Assembly: GCF_018614525.1 (NCBI RefSeq)
Contig: NZ_JAGGOL010000008.1
Span: 30,997 to 94,996, forward strand
DNA: 64,000 bases
DNA from: Streptomyces sp. ISL-11
Lineage (GTDB): Bacteria > Actinomycetota > Actinomycetes > Streptomycetales > Streptomycetaceae
Direction: 5' to 3'
The position numbers and the translations under genes were made by a program. Under the pieces are notes generated by a model, which saw only the letters and a program-made list of their open reading frames with translations, had not been told where the DNA came from and made no database searches. Shown piece by piece: positions 18,177-26,518 of the stretch; positions within the stretch are counted from its first letter, which is position 1; every line of letters starts with the position of its first letter.

Positions 18177-19446
18177 AGTCCGGCGCCTGGGCCGGGTCCA
18201 GCCCGCGCAGCTTCGTCAGCACCTTCGGGTCCTGGGCGTCCAGCCAGTCGGCGAGCTGCTTGAACGACACACAGCGCACCCCGTCGCGCTTGCACACCGA
18301 CTTCATGACGTCCTCGATGGCCTTCATGTAGATGCCACCGTTCCAGTCCTCGAAGTGGTTGCCGATGAACAGCGGGGCACGGCTGCCGTTGTAGACGCGC
18401 TCGAAACCGTTCAGATAGCCGTCCCGCGTCAGCTTCCGCCACTCGGCGTACTTCGCGGGGTCGCCCTTGGTGTTGTCACCGGACTGGTTGTAGAGGAAGT
18501 TGAAGTCCATCGACAGGACCTGCTTCTCGCTCTTCGGATACGGCAGCAGCTGCAGCGGGAAATTCCAGATGCCCTTGGTCTGCGAGGGCCAGATCTGGAA
18601 GTCGCCGGGCGAGCTCGCGTCGTACCGCCAGCCGTAGGACTTCGCGGCGGTGAGGAGGTTCTGCTGCCCCTCCAGGCAGGGCGCACGGCCGCCCACCAGC
18701 TCCTTCTTGAAGTCGAAGGGCAGCGGGGGCAGGTTCGTGTAGCCGGTGTTCGTCTTCCAGTTCTGGACGAATGAATACGACTGGTCGATCTCGCTCTTCC
18801 ACTCCGCCGTGCTCCAGTCGTTGCCGCCCTTGGCGCCGCAGAAGTGCCCGTTGAAGTGGGTGCCTATCTCATTGCCGTCCAGCCACGCGCCCCGCAGCTG
18901 GGCCAGCGTGTCCTTGATGTGCGCGTCCGTCGCGAAGGAGATCGCCGCGTCACCCGGCTTGTGCTGCGGCGGCTTGTACAGCGTCGCCTTCGACTTCGGC
19001 AGCAGGTACATGCTGGTGAGGAAGAACGTCATCTGGGCGTTGTTCTGCTTGGCGGTCTCGCGGAAGTGCGAGAAGAGGTGGTCGTCGCCCTCCAGCGCGC
19101 CGTCCCAGGAGAAGACCACGAACTGCGGCGGCTTCTCGCCCGGCTTGAGCTTCACGGGCTTGGGCTGCTTGGGCTGCGGACCGGTGGAGGACGTCGAGCC
19201 GTCCCCGAGCACCCGGACCTTGCCGTCCCACTTCTCCTCGGGCTTCGCGCTCGGCGACGACTCCTCGTCCGCCTCGCCGCCCGGAGCGTTCTTCGCCTTG
19301 CCCTTCGACCCCGCGGAAGCGGTCGGAGAACCGCCCTTCGCGTCGGTGTCCTTGCCGGAATCGCAGGCCGACAGCCCCAGGCCGAGGGCGGCCACGGCGC
19401 CCACGGTGACCAGAGCCGTCGCGCCGCGTACGGTCCTTATCGACAA
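18154..19446 (-). CDS. Lipoprotein polysaccharide deacetylase-like protein
   Basis: A 430-residue secreted lipoprotein. The lipobox LGLGLSAC is at about residues 21-28, followed by a charged Ser/Pro/Lys-rich linker to residue 100. The NodB-like domain begins at FVVFSWDGALEGDDHLF, where the usual TFDDG is FSWDG, so one of the two Asp residues is replaced; the metal His pair is in GTHFNGHFC. Activity on peptidoglycan or exopolysaccharide is plausible but the altered motif makes deacetylation uncertain. I chose TTG 19446, which follows GGGGG/AGGAAG; a second in-frame TTG lies at 19467. The 3' end has been tandemly duplicated downstream. Confidence 0.82.
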   Translation of the reverse strand: MSIRTVRGATALVTVGAVAALGLGLSACDSGKDTDAKGGSPTASAGSKGKAKNAPGGEADEESSPSAKPEEKWDGKVRVLGDGSTSSTGPQPKQPKPVKLKPGEKPPQFVVFSWDGALEGDDHLFSHFRETAKQNNAQMTFFLTSMYLLPKSKATLYKPPQHKPGDAAISFATDAHIKDTLAQLRGAWLDGNEIGTHFNGHFCGAKGGNDWSTAEWKSEIDQSYSFVQNWKTNTGYTNLPPLPFDFKKELVGGRAPCLEGQQNLLTAAKSYGWRYDASSPGDFQIWPSQTKGIWNFPLQLLPYPKSEKQVLSMDFNFLYNQSGDNTKGDPAKYAEWRKLTRDGYLNGFERVYNGSRAPLFIGNHFEDWNGGIYMKAIEDVMKSVCKRDGVRCVSFKQLADWLDAQDPKVLTKLRGLDPAQAPDWSTFVKK

Positions 19447-19489
19447 CTTCCTACCCCCTGGCGCCAAAACAGATGTTCTGACGCCAGTA

Positions 19490-20242
19490 TCACAGGTCGT
19501 ACGATCGGCCCCGCAGCGCCGGGTGGTCCGCGACCACCGTGCACGACCCCGGCGCGATCTCGGTGAACCCCGCGTCCCGCACCACCGGCAGCCCGCTCGT
19601 GGTCAGAGCGGCCCAGCGCGCGGGCTCCGCCGTCCGCACCGCCAGCGCGAAACCGGCCGCCCGCCAGGCGTCCCGCGCCGCGCCGTCCAGCTCCCACCAC
19701 GCCAGCTGGGCGCCGTGGCCCGCCTGGGCCATGGCCTTGCCGGCCGACATCTCCAGCTCCGGGTTCAGCCACAGCACCGGCACCGACGCGTCCGGCGCCG
19801 GCGGCGGCCCGGCATCGTCCAGGTCCGTGCCCGAGACCTGGAGCTTGACCAGTTCCTTGGGCCAGCCGTCCAGCGGTACGGGCGGGAAGACGCGCACCTC
19901 CGCCCGCTCGCCCGGCACCGTGATGCCCGGCAGCCCCGACGCCTTCCGCCACTCCGCGCCCCGCGCCCGGCGCACCACCTTGCGGATCCTCGCGTCCTGC
20001 CAGTCCCGCACCGCGCGCGCCCACGCGCCGTCCTCGCCGTCGGCACCGGGGAGCGACCGCTCGTCCGACAGCAGCGTGAGCACCGCGCGGGCCGCGGTCT
20101 CCAGCGCGTCCGTACGGGCCGGCGGCTCCGCCTTCTCGATCCGGACGACGAGCGGCAGCACGAACTGCGGCGCCTTGTCCCGGGGGTTCTCACCGGGGTA
20201 CTCGCCGGCGGTGGTGGGCGAAGTGGTGTCAGGGCTGGTCAC
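19490..20242 (-). CDS. Pth2-type peptidyl-tRNA hydrolase family protein
   Basis: A 250-residue protein whose C-terminal half matches the Pth2 family: LNPELEMSAGKAMAQAGHGAQLAWW corresponds to the conserved Lys/Ala/Gln/His active-site region, and GFTEIAPGSCTVVADHPA to the family end. The N-terminal half (residues 1-130) is an actinobacterial extension of unknown role. Start GTG 20242 is chosen; GTG 20248 is an alternative. Housekeeping Pth1 is not in this window, so this would be a second enzyme releasing peptides from tRNA, or a relative with another substrate. Confidence 0.8.
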   Translation of the reverse strand: MTSPDTTSPTTAGEYPGENPRDKAPQFVLPLVVRIEKAEPPARTDALETAARAVLTLLSDERSLPGADGEDGAWARAVRDWQDARIRKVVRRARGAEWRKASGLPGITVPGERAEVRVFPPVPLDGWPKELVKLQVSGTDLDDAGPPPAPDASVPVLWLNPELEMSAGKAMAQAGHGAQLAWWELDGAARDAWRAAGFALAVRTAEPARWAALTTSGLPVVRDAGFTEIAPGSCTVVADHPALRGRSYDL

Positions 20243-20350
20243 GGCCACCAGTCTGCCAGCCGTCCGGTGGGCGGCCGGACGGGCCCATTTTTTGGCGCGG
20301 GCCCGCTTGCCGCGGCGCGCGTGAGAGCACGGGGCTCCGCCCCGGACCCC

Positions 20351-20380
20351 GGTCCTCAAACGCCGGACGGGCTGGATTTG
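20351..20380. repeat. Single-arm copy of the dispersed repeat
   Basis: GTCCTCAAACGCCGGACGGG and the following GCTGGATTTG match one arm of the dispersed element but no complementary arm is close by. It lies in the 450-bp gene-free region 20243-20692. Confidence 0.6.
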
Positions 20381-20454
20381 GCGCGGGCCCGCTCGCAGCG
20401 GACGGGAGGTGGGCCGGCAGTGCCCTGCCGACGGTCCTGAGGTCGCACCCCGGA

Positions 20455-20693
20455 CCGGCTCGCGGCGAACGCGCGCCCCCGACGCCCGTCAGGCAAGCGC
20501 CGGACAGGCCGTAAATCAAGTCTGTCCGGCGATTGAGGTCACCCCCCCCGGGTGCGGGTCACCGCCCCGTGCCCTGGGCCGGCTCGCGGCGAACGCGCGC
20601 CCCTGACGGCCGTCAGCCAGTCGCCGGACAGGCCGTGAACCAAGCCCGTCCGGCGATTGAGGACACCACCCCGGTGCGGGTCACCGCCCCCGC
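20455..20693. repeat. Tandem duplication (period about 124 bp) of a repeat-bearing intergenic unit
   Basis: Two units start at 20455 and 20579 with CCGGCTCGCGGCGAACGCGC and share most positions to GCGGGTCACCGCCCC. Each contains an inverted pair built on the dispersed-repeat core, for example CGCCGGACAG (20498-20507) with CTGTCCGGCG (20522-20531). With the single-arm copy it fills the gap between the Pth2 and ZapE genes; I see no gene or promoter element in the remaining part. Confidence 0.8.
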
Positions 20694-21793
20694 TAGTCCG
20701 CGACCAGCGACTTCGCATCGCGCGCCAGCGCCGTCAGCCGCGAGATCGCGCGGAAGTACTTCTTGCGGTAGCCACCGTTCAGCATCTCCTCGCTGAACAG
20801 TTCGTCGAAGGGCCGCCCCGACGCCAGCACCGGCACCTCGCGGTCGTAGAGCCGGTCCGCCAGGACCACCAGCCGCAGGGCCGTGGACTGGTCCGCCACC
20901 GGCTCCACGCCGGTCAGGCACACCGCGCGCACGGAGTCGCACATCGCTCCGTAGCGGCTCGGGTGGACCTTGGAGAGGTGGTCGAGGAGGGCGGGGAAGG
21001 CGTCCAGGGAGGCGCCGGGCGTCGCGTGCGCCGCGCGGGTGACGGTGGCGTCGTCGTGCGGGGCCGGTGCCTGCGGCAGGCCGCGGTGGCGGTAGTCCTC
21101 GCCGTCGATGCGCAGCGGGCGGAAGTGTGCGGACAGGCCCTGGATCTCGCGCAGGAAGTCGGCCGACGCGAAGCGGCCCTCGCCGAGCTTGCCCGGCAGC
21201 GTGTTGGAGGTCGCGGCGAGCGCCACGCCCGCGTCGACGAGCTTGCCCAGCAGGGTCGAGACGAGCACGGTGTCGCCCGGGTCGTCCAGCTCGAATTCGT
21301 CGATGCACAGCAGCCGGTGTTCGCCGAGGGTGCGGACGGTCTGCTGGAAGCCCAGCGCGCCGACGAGGTTGGTCAGCTCCACGAACGTGCCGAACGCCTT
21401 CTGCTCGGGCGCGGCCGGGGTGGCGTGCCAGAGGGAGGCCAGCAGGTGGGTCTTGCCGACGCCGTAGCCGCCGTCGAGGTAGACGCCGCGCGGACCGGCG
21501 GCGGGCTTGGCCTCGCGCCGGAACCAGCGCTTGCGGCCGCTGCCGCTCGCGCTCGCGCCGCCGAGACCGGCGGCGAAGTCGCTCAGCACCCGCACGGCCT
21601 CGGCCTGGCTGGGCTGGTCGGCGGCCGGGATGTAGTTGTCGAAGCGCACGGAGTCGAAGCGCGGCGGCGGCACCATCTCGGCGACCAGACGGTCGGCCGG
21701 GACGTGCGGGGCGCGCGAGGTCAGTGCGATCGGCGCGCCGGAGCCGTCGGCGGACGGCGAGGCGCTGGCGGCGGAGGCGGTGGAGGGCGACAC
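20693..21793 (-). CDS. zapE: ZapE/AFG1-family ATPase
   Basis: A 366-residue AAA-type ATPase of the AFG1/ZapE family, linked in other bacteria to late cell division and Z-ring stability. Walker A is GGYGVGKTHL (about residues 108-117), Walker B LLCIDEFEL (about 165), and sensor-1 ATSNTLP (about 192). The Ser/Ala-rich first 25 residues are probably disordered. It ends 450 bp before the Pth2 gene and is divergent from the RibD-C gene, with only 71 bp between starts. Start GTG 21793. Confidence 0.88.
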   Translation of the reverse strand: MSPSTASAASASPSADGSGAPIALTSRAPHVPADRLVAEMVPPPRFDSVRFDNYIPAADQPSQAEAVRVLSDFAAGLGGASASGSGRKRWFRREAKPAAGPRGVYLDGGYGVGKTHLLASLWHATPAAPEQKAFGTFVELTNLVGALGFQQTVRTLGEHRLLCIDEFELDDPGDTVLVSTLLGKLVDAGVALAATSNTLPGKLGEGRFASADFLREIQGLSAHFRPLRIDGEDYRHRGLPQAPAPHDDATVTRAAHATPGASLDAFPALLDHLSKVHPSRYGAMCDSVRAVCLTGVEPVADQSTALRLVVLADRLYDREVPVLASGRPFDELFSEEMLNGGYRKKYFRAISRLTALARDAKSLVAD

Positions 21794-21864
21794 AGCCGTC
21801 CAGCCTAGCCGCTGTCCGCCCGCTGCCGGGCCGGGGAACAGCGAGCCATGTCACACTGCGGCCT

Positions 21865-22653
21865 ATGCGACGCCTGTTCCCCTTCCCGCTCACCCCGTCC
21901 GACAGCGAAGACCGCACCTGGGACCTGGCCGAGCTGGCCGAGTCCTACGCCTACCCGGAGACCCCGGGAGGAGCGGCGGGATCGGGGGGCCACGGATGGC
22001 TGCGGGCCAATATGGTCTCCTCCCTCGACGGCGCGGCCCATCACGAGGGGCGCTCCCAGCCGCTGTCCTCGAACGCCGACATGCGGATCTTCGGCACCCT
22101 GCGGGGCCTCGCCGACGCCGTGGTGGTGGGGGCCGAGACCGTACGGCAGGAGGGCTACCGGCCCGCGCGGGCCCGGGAGGCGTTCGCGGCGCGCCGCGCG
22201 GCGCTCGGTCAGGGGCCCGCGCCGGCGATCGCGGTCGTGAGCGCCGGTCTCGACCTGGACTTCTCACTTCCGTTGTTCACCGAGCCGCTGGTGCCGACGA
22301 TCGTGCTGACCGGTGAGGACGCCCCCGAGGACCGCGTGGCCGCGGCGCGCGCGGCGGGTGCGGAGGTGATCGCCGCGGGGGAGGGCCGGCGGGTCGATCC
22401 GGCGCTCGTGCCCCGGGTGCTGGCCGGGCGGGGGCTGACGCGGCTGCTGACGGAGGGCGGCCCCCGGCTGCTGGGTCAGTTCGTGGCGGCGGGCGTGCTG
22501 GACGAGATGTGCCTGTCCCTGGCCCCGGTGGCGGTGTCGGGGACGGCGGCACGGATCGTCAATGGTCCCCCCGTCGTGGTGCCGGAACGATTCGCCCTGG
22601 CGTCGGTCATAGAAGAATCAGGATTCCTCTTCACCAGGTACCACCGGATCTGA
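21865..22653 (+). CDS. RibD C-terminal domain pyrimidine reductase
   Basis: A 262-residue stand-alone dihydrofolate-reductase-like reductase of the RibD C-terminal family. Family segments are LRANMVSSLDGAAHHEGRSQPLSS near residues 47-70, FGTLRGLADAVVVGAETVRQEGY near 77-99, and LTEGGPRLLGQFVAAGVLDEMCL near 195-217. In flavin synthesis this family reduces the aminouracil ribitol intermediate with NADPH; it may equally serve another deazaflavin or folate-like substrate, as no other rib gene is adjacent. ATG 21865 is chosen. The sequence of its last codons is repeated beyond the stop. Confidence 0.82.
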   Translation: MRRLFPFPLTPSDSEDRTWDLAELAESYAYPETPGGAAGSGGHGWLRANMVSSLDGAAHHEGRSQPLSSNADMRIFGTLRGLADAVVVGAETVRQEGYRPARAREAFAARRAALGQGPAPAIAVVSAGLDLDFSLPLFTEPLVPTIVLTGEDAPEDRVAAARAAGAEVIAAGEGRRVDPALVPRVLAGRGLTRLLTEGGPRLLGQFVAAGVLDEMCLSLAPVAVSGTAARIVNGPPVVVPERFALASVIEESGFLFTRYHRI

Positions 22654-22690
22654 CACGTGCCACCGGATCCGACGGGCGCCACCGGATCCG
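22641..22690. repeat. Three 19-bp tandem units at the 3' end of the RibD-C gene
   Basis: CCACCGGATC occurs at 22641, 22660 and 22679, a 19-base period, with related spacers. The first unit contains the last codons of the gene. It resembles the larger 3'-end array at 18051-18176. Confidence 0.8.
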
Positions 22691-22847
22691 ACCATCGGCG
22701 GAATTGCCCGTTCCGGTTACCTGTCGATGGGCAGAATTGAGTCAGACGCGCCCCCAGGGGCACGAGATCGGGACAGGCGGGCCCGCTGGGCCCGCGCAGG
22801 ATGGTTTCTGTTGGGCCCGGTGGCCCACGAAGGAGAAGGGACCCACC

Positions 22848-23333
22848 GTGTTCACGAGCGTATTGATGATCGAGCAACCGCTGTCCGCCGAGGACGTCGA
22901 CTTCGTGACCAGCCTCCACGACGACGAGATGTCCTTCGTGGTGCTGATGCAGCCCAGAGGCGCCGAGGACCGCCTGCTGCGCGCCATCGACGACGTCGCC
23001 CTCGGCGAGCTGGAACAGGCTGTCCACGAGGCCGACGAACCCGAGGGGGAACAGGCCCGCAGGCCCGCGGCCCTGGCCCTCGAACACTCGCTCCGCCTGC
23101 TCCGTGACGCCGGCTGCGAGGCCGTCGGCCAGACCGTCGACGGGCACCCCCTCGACCTGCTGCGGTCGGTCGTCGACCAGACCCACGCGGACGAGGTGAT
23201 CGTGCTGACCGCCCCCCACCTGGTCGAGGAGTTCTTCCACCGCGACTGGGCCTCCCGGGCCCGGCACAAGGTCGGGGTGCCCGTCCTGAAGCTCTACGCC
23301 CACAACGACGAGGACGCCTTCCCTCAGGGCTGA
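22848..23333 (+). CDS. Conserved actinobacterial protein, USP-like
   Basis: A 161-residue soluble protein. I recall close relatives in Streptomyces being labelled indole-3-glycerol phosphate synthase, but it is far too short for that TIM barrel and shows none of its active-site motifs, so I treat the label as an error. An alternating strand/helix pattern (FTSVLMIEQPL, SFVVLMQPRG, EVIVLTAPHLVEEFFHRDWASRARH, GVPVLKLYAHN) suggests a universal-stress-like Rossmann fold. GTG 22848 follows AAGGAGAAGGG. The 3' end overlaps the ABC ATPase gene by 10 bp, tail to tail. Function unknown. Confidence 0.75.
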   Translation: MFTSVLMIEQPLSAEDVDFVTSLHDDEMSFVVLMQPRGAEDRLLRAIDDVALGELEQAVHEADEPEGEQARRPAALALEHSLRLLRDAGCEAVGQTVDGHPLDLLRSVVDQTHADEVIVLTAPHLVEEFFHRDWASRARHKVGVPVLKLYAHNDEDAFPQG

Positions 23334-24058
23334 CCCGGCGGCCCTCCGGGCTGACCCGGCGGGCCCCCGCCCAGCCGCCCGTCGTCCATCGCCAGCACCC
23401 GGTCCGCCCGCCTCAGCAGCGCCCGGTCGTGCGTGACCAGCACCGTCGCCGTGCGGTGCCGCCGCGTCACCTCGGCCAGCAGCTCCACCACCCGCTCGCC
23501 GCGCTCGTGATCCAGCGCCGACGTCGGCTCGTCCACCAGCAGCACGGACGGGCCGGCGAACAGCGCGCGGGCGATGTTCACGCGCTGCCGCTCGCCACCG
23601 GACAACCGGTGCGGGCGGCGGCGGCGCTTCGCCGCGTCCAGCCCGACCGACTCCAGCAGCCCGGCCGCCCGCGCCCGCTCCGCCCGTACCCTCCCTCCCC
23701 GCAGGTGGGCCACGGCCAGCAGCTGTTCCTCGGCCGTCAGCGACGGCAGCAGGTTCGCCTGCTGGAACACGATGCCGATCCGCTCGCGGCGCAGCGCCGC
23801 GCGCTCCCGCTCGCTCATGCGCGCCGTCTCCCGCCCGGCCAGCACCACCCGGCCCGAGTCCGGCCGCAGCAGCGTCGCCGCCACCGCCAGGAGGCTCGAC
23901 TTGCCCGAGCCGGACGGCCCGACGACCGCCACCAGCTCGCCGGGGGCCACGGTCAGGGACACCCGGTCCAGGGCCGTCAGGGTCCGGTCGCCATCCGGAT
24001 AGGTGAGCGTCACGTCCTCCATCGCCAGGGCGGCCGCCGCGGTCGTCGGGGTGGTCAT
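23324..24058 (-). CDS. ABC transporter ATP-binding protein (LolD/MacB-like)
   Basis: A 244-residue ATPase. Walker A GPSGSGKSS, Q-loop FQQANLLPSL, signature RLSGGERQRV, Walker B VLLVDEPTSALD and the H-loop VTHD are all present. The type pairs with FtsX-like permeases and usually exports or extracts lipophilic or peptide substrates. It overlaps the permease gene by ATGA at 24055-24058. The C-terminus ends in a GGPPGQP duplication, which comes from a tandem repeat in the DNA near 23330-23365. The nearby divergent two-component system could control the pair. Confidence 0.9.
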   Translation of the reverse strand: MTTPTTAAAALAMEDVTLTYPDGDRTLTALDRVSLTVAPGELVAVVGPSGSGKSSLLAVAATLLRPDSGRVVLAGRETARMSERERAALRRERIGIVFQQANLLPSLTAEEQLLAVAHLRGGRVRAERARAAGLLESVGLDAAKRRRRPHRLSGGERQRVNIARALFAGPSVLLVDEPTSALDHERGERVVELLAEVTRRHRTATVLVTHDRALLRRADRVLAMDDGRLGGGPPGQPGGPPGQP

Positions 24059-25119
24059 CGGTTCGCTCCCAGTGCGGTCAGGGGATCCACGGAGGTGATG
24101 CGGCGCACGGCGAGCGCGGAGCCGGCCAGTCCCAGCAGCACCATCGCCGCCAGCGGTACGGCCACGGTGGCGGCACCCAGCTCGAACGGCACCGACGCCG
24201 ACGCCAGCGCACCACCGCCCGCGCCCGCCGCCGCGCCCAGCGCCGCCCCGGAGAGCAGCACGGCGGCCGCCTGCCCCAGCGCGTCGCGCACCAGATAGCC
24301 GCTGCTCGCGCCCAGCGCCTTGAGCACCGCCACCTCGGGCCGCCGCTGCACCGTCCACACCGTGAAGAAGGCCCCCACCACCAGCGCGCCGACCGCGAAG
24401 AGGAAGCCCTGGACGAGCCGGAGCGTGCCGTGCTCGGCGGCGTAGCCGTCGATGCCGTCGAGCGCGGCGCCGGTCCCCACCGCCTTCGTGGACCGCGCGA
24501 CGGCCCCCGGCGGGCCGCCCGCGCCGGTCACGGCGAGCGCCGTCGGCCACCGCTGGTGGCTCACCCGGTGCCAGGTCGCGAGGGTCGTCCACACGGCCGG
24601 GGCGTGCCCGTGGGCGCGGTCGGCCGTGATGCCCGAGACGGTCAGCTCCCGCGTGCCGAGGACGACCCGGTCGCCCACCTTGATACCGCCCTCCCGCGCG
24701 ACGCGCCCGCTCACCGCGAGCCCGCCGTCCCCGGGCGCCGAACCGGACACCAGCGCGGGCCGCAGCCCCTCCGCGGTACCGAAGGCGCTCACCGACGTGG
24801 CCCTGCCGTGCGCCGTCAGCCGCGTCATCGCGACGCCCAGCGGCTCCGCCGCGCGGACGCCCGGCGCCGCACGCCACGCCGCCAGCTGCCGGTCGTCGAC
24901 CGAGCTGTTGGAGAACGACACCTCGGGCTCCGCGCCGGCGGGCGCCCCGAAGACGACGCGCTGGGCCGGCAGCCCCGCGACGGCGGAGGTCGCCTCCCGG
25001 GCCAGGCCGTCGGTCAGGCCGTAGAGGAAGACCACCAGCGTGGTGACGAGCGCGACGACGGCGCCCATGAGGGCGAACCGCCCCCGGGCGAAACGGATGT
25101 CACGGAGTGCGACGAACAA
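24055..25119 (-). CDS. FtsX-like ABC transporter permease
   Basis: About 354 residues: a first membrane helix (LMGAVVALVTTLVVFLYGL), a large extracytoplasmic domain (about 45-225), and three C-terminal helices (FLFAVGALVVGAFFTVWTV, AAAVLLSGAALGAAAGAG, VPLAAMVLLGLAGSALAV). The ending RRITSVDPLTAL is the FtsX/MacB permease hallmark. I chose TTG 25119 because GGGGAGG precedes it; the open frame extends further but with no usable ATG or GTG start nearby. It is translationally coupled to the ATPase. Substrate unknown. Confidence 0.86.
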   Translation of the reverse strand: MFVALRDIRFARGRFALMGAVVALVTTLVVFLYGLTDGLAREATSAVAGLPAQRVVFGAPAGAEPEVSFSNSSVDDRQLAAWRAAPGVRAAEPLGVAMTRLTAHGRATSVSAFGTAEGLRPALVSGSAPGDGGLAVSGRVAREGGIKVGDRVVLGTRELTVSGITADRAHGHAPAVWTTLATWHRVSHQRWPTALAVTGAGGPPGAVARSTKAVGTGAALDGIDGYAAEHGTLRLVQGFLFAVGALVVGAFFTVWTVQRRPEVAVLKALGASSGYLVRDALGQAAAVLLSGAALGAAAGAGGGALASASVPFELGAATVAVPLAAMVLLGLAGSALAVRRITSVDPLTALGANR

Positions 25120-25291
25120 GGACCCTCCCCGGGCTCTGATCAGGACACCTCCACCGTGCCGCGCGCGGGCCGCGCCGCCATCAGGGCAAGGACGGGTCCC
25201 CGGCTCGTCCGTACGGCGCACCCGGAAATCAATCGAACGGTTGAGGGCCGGGCCGCCGGGCCCGCCCGGGCGGCGCCGTACGCTCGACGGG

Positions 25292-26518
25292 ATGACCCGA
25301 GACCCCGCCCCCGACGCGACGGCTCCGCGCGCTGGTGTGCGCGGCCGCCGCGCACACGAACGCGTCGCCGGCGAGGCGCCCTCACTGCGCCTGGTCCGGC
25401 TCGCGGTGCACGGCGCGTTCTACACGCTGCTCGCGGTCGCCCTCGGCCCCGCGCTCCTGGGGGCCGGGTCCCCGGCCGTCCTCGCGCCCGGCCTGCTGCT
25501 CGCCGCCGCCTACGGCGCCGGTGCCGTACGGCGGACCCGCCGGCCCGGCGCGTGGCTCACCGCCGTCACCGGCCTGTGGCTCGCCCTGCTCGTCATGGAC
25601 CACGGCTTCAGCTACGTCGCCTTCCCGCTCTTCTTCCTCTTCCTGTACGCCCTGCCGGTGCGCTGGTCGCTGCCCGCGGTCGCGGCCTGCACCGCCGCCG
25701 TCGTCGCCGCCCAGGCGGCCGCGCCCGGCGGGCTCACCGCGGCCAAGGTCATCGGCCCCGTCGCCGGGGCGGCCGTCGCCGTCCTGACCGCCTACGGCTA
25801 CGCCGCGCTCTACCGGGAGACCCGCCGGCGCCAGCGCCTGATCGACGACCTGGTCCGCACCCGCGACGAGCTCGCGGCCGCCCAGCGCGAGGCGGGCCGG
25901 CTCGCCGAGCGGCAGCGGCTCGCCCGCGAGATCCACGACACCCTGGCCCAGGGCCTGTCCAGCATCGTCCTGCTCGCCCGCGCCGCCGAGACCGCCGACA
26001 CCGGCACGGCACGCGCGCGCATGCGCGAGGTCGCCCGGACCGCCTCCGACAACCTCGCCGAGGCCCGCCGGTTCGTCCAGGCCCTCACCCCGCCCGCCCT
26101 GGACGACGCCACCCTGCCCGAGGCACTGCGCCGCGTCACCGCCCGCGCCCTGCCCACCGCCGCCTTCCACCTCGACGGCGAGCCGTGCGCCCTGCCCGTC
26201 GAGACCGAGGTGGCCCTGCTGCGCCTGACCCAGGAGGCGCTCACCAACGTCGCCCGGCACGCCCGCGCCGACCGCGCCGCCGTGACCCTCTCCTACCTCG
26301 ACGGCCAGGTCACCCTCGACGTCTACGACGACGGCGTCGGCTTCACCCCCGACGCCCCCGCCGCGGACGGCCGGCGCACCTTCGGCCTCCACGGCATGCG
26401 CGAGCGCATCACCGAGCTGGGCGGCACCCTGACCGTCGAGTCGGCCCCCGGCGAGGGCACGGCGGTCGCCGCCGCGCTGCCGGTCCGCACCGGCGTCATC
26501 GGGACGGAGGCCGCGTGA
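25292..26518 (+). CDS. Sensor histidine kinase, DesK/NarX type
   Basis: A 408-residue kinase with five or six membrane helices in the first 170 residues, a coiled segment, the HisKA_3 dimerisation helix with phospho-His215 in REIHDTLAQGL, and a HATPase domain (TQEALTNVARHARA, DVYDDGVGF, GLHGMRERI). It is immediately upstream of its response regulator (GTGA overlap) and divergent from the ABC exporter pair with 172 bp between starts, an arrangement typical of envelope-stress systems controlling an ABC exporter. Confidence 0.92.
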   Translation: MTRDPAPDATAPRAGVRGRRAHERVAGEAPSLRLVRLAVHGAFYTLLAVALGPALLGAGSPAVLAPGLLLAAAYGAGAVRRTRRPGAWLTAVTGLWLALLVMDHGFSYVAFPLFFLFLYALPVRWSLPAVAACTAAVVAAQAAAPGGLTAAKVIGPVAGAAVAVLTAYGYAALYRETRRRQRLIDDLVRTRDELAAAQREAGRLAERQRLAREIHDTLAQGLSSIVLLARAAETADTGTARARMREVARTASDNLAEARRFVQALTPPALDDATLPEALRRVTARALPTAAFHLDGEPCALPVETEVALLRLTQEALTNVARHARADRAAVTLSYLDGQVTLDVYDDGVGFTPDAPAADGRRTFGLHGMRERITELGGTLTVESAPGEGTAVAAALPVRTGVIGTEAA

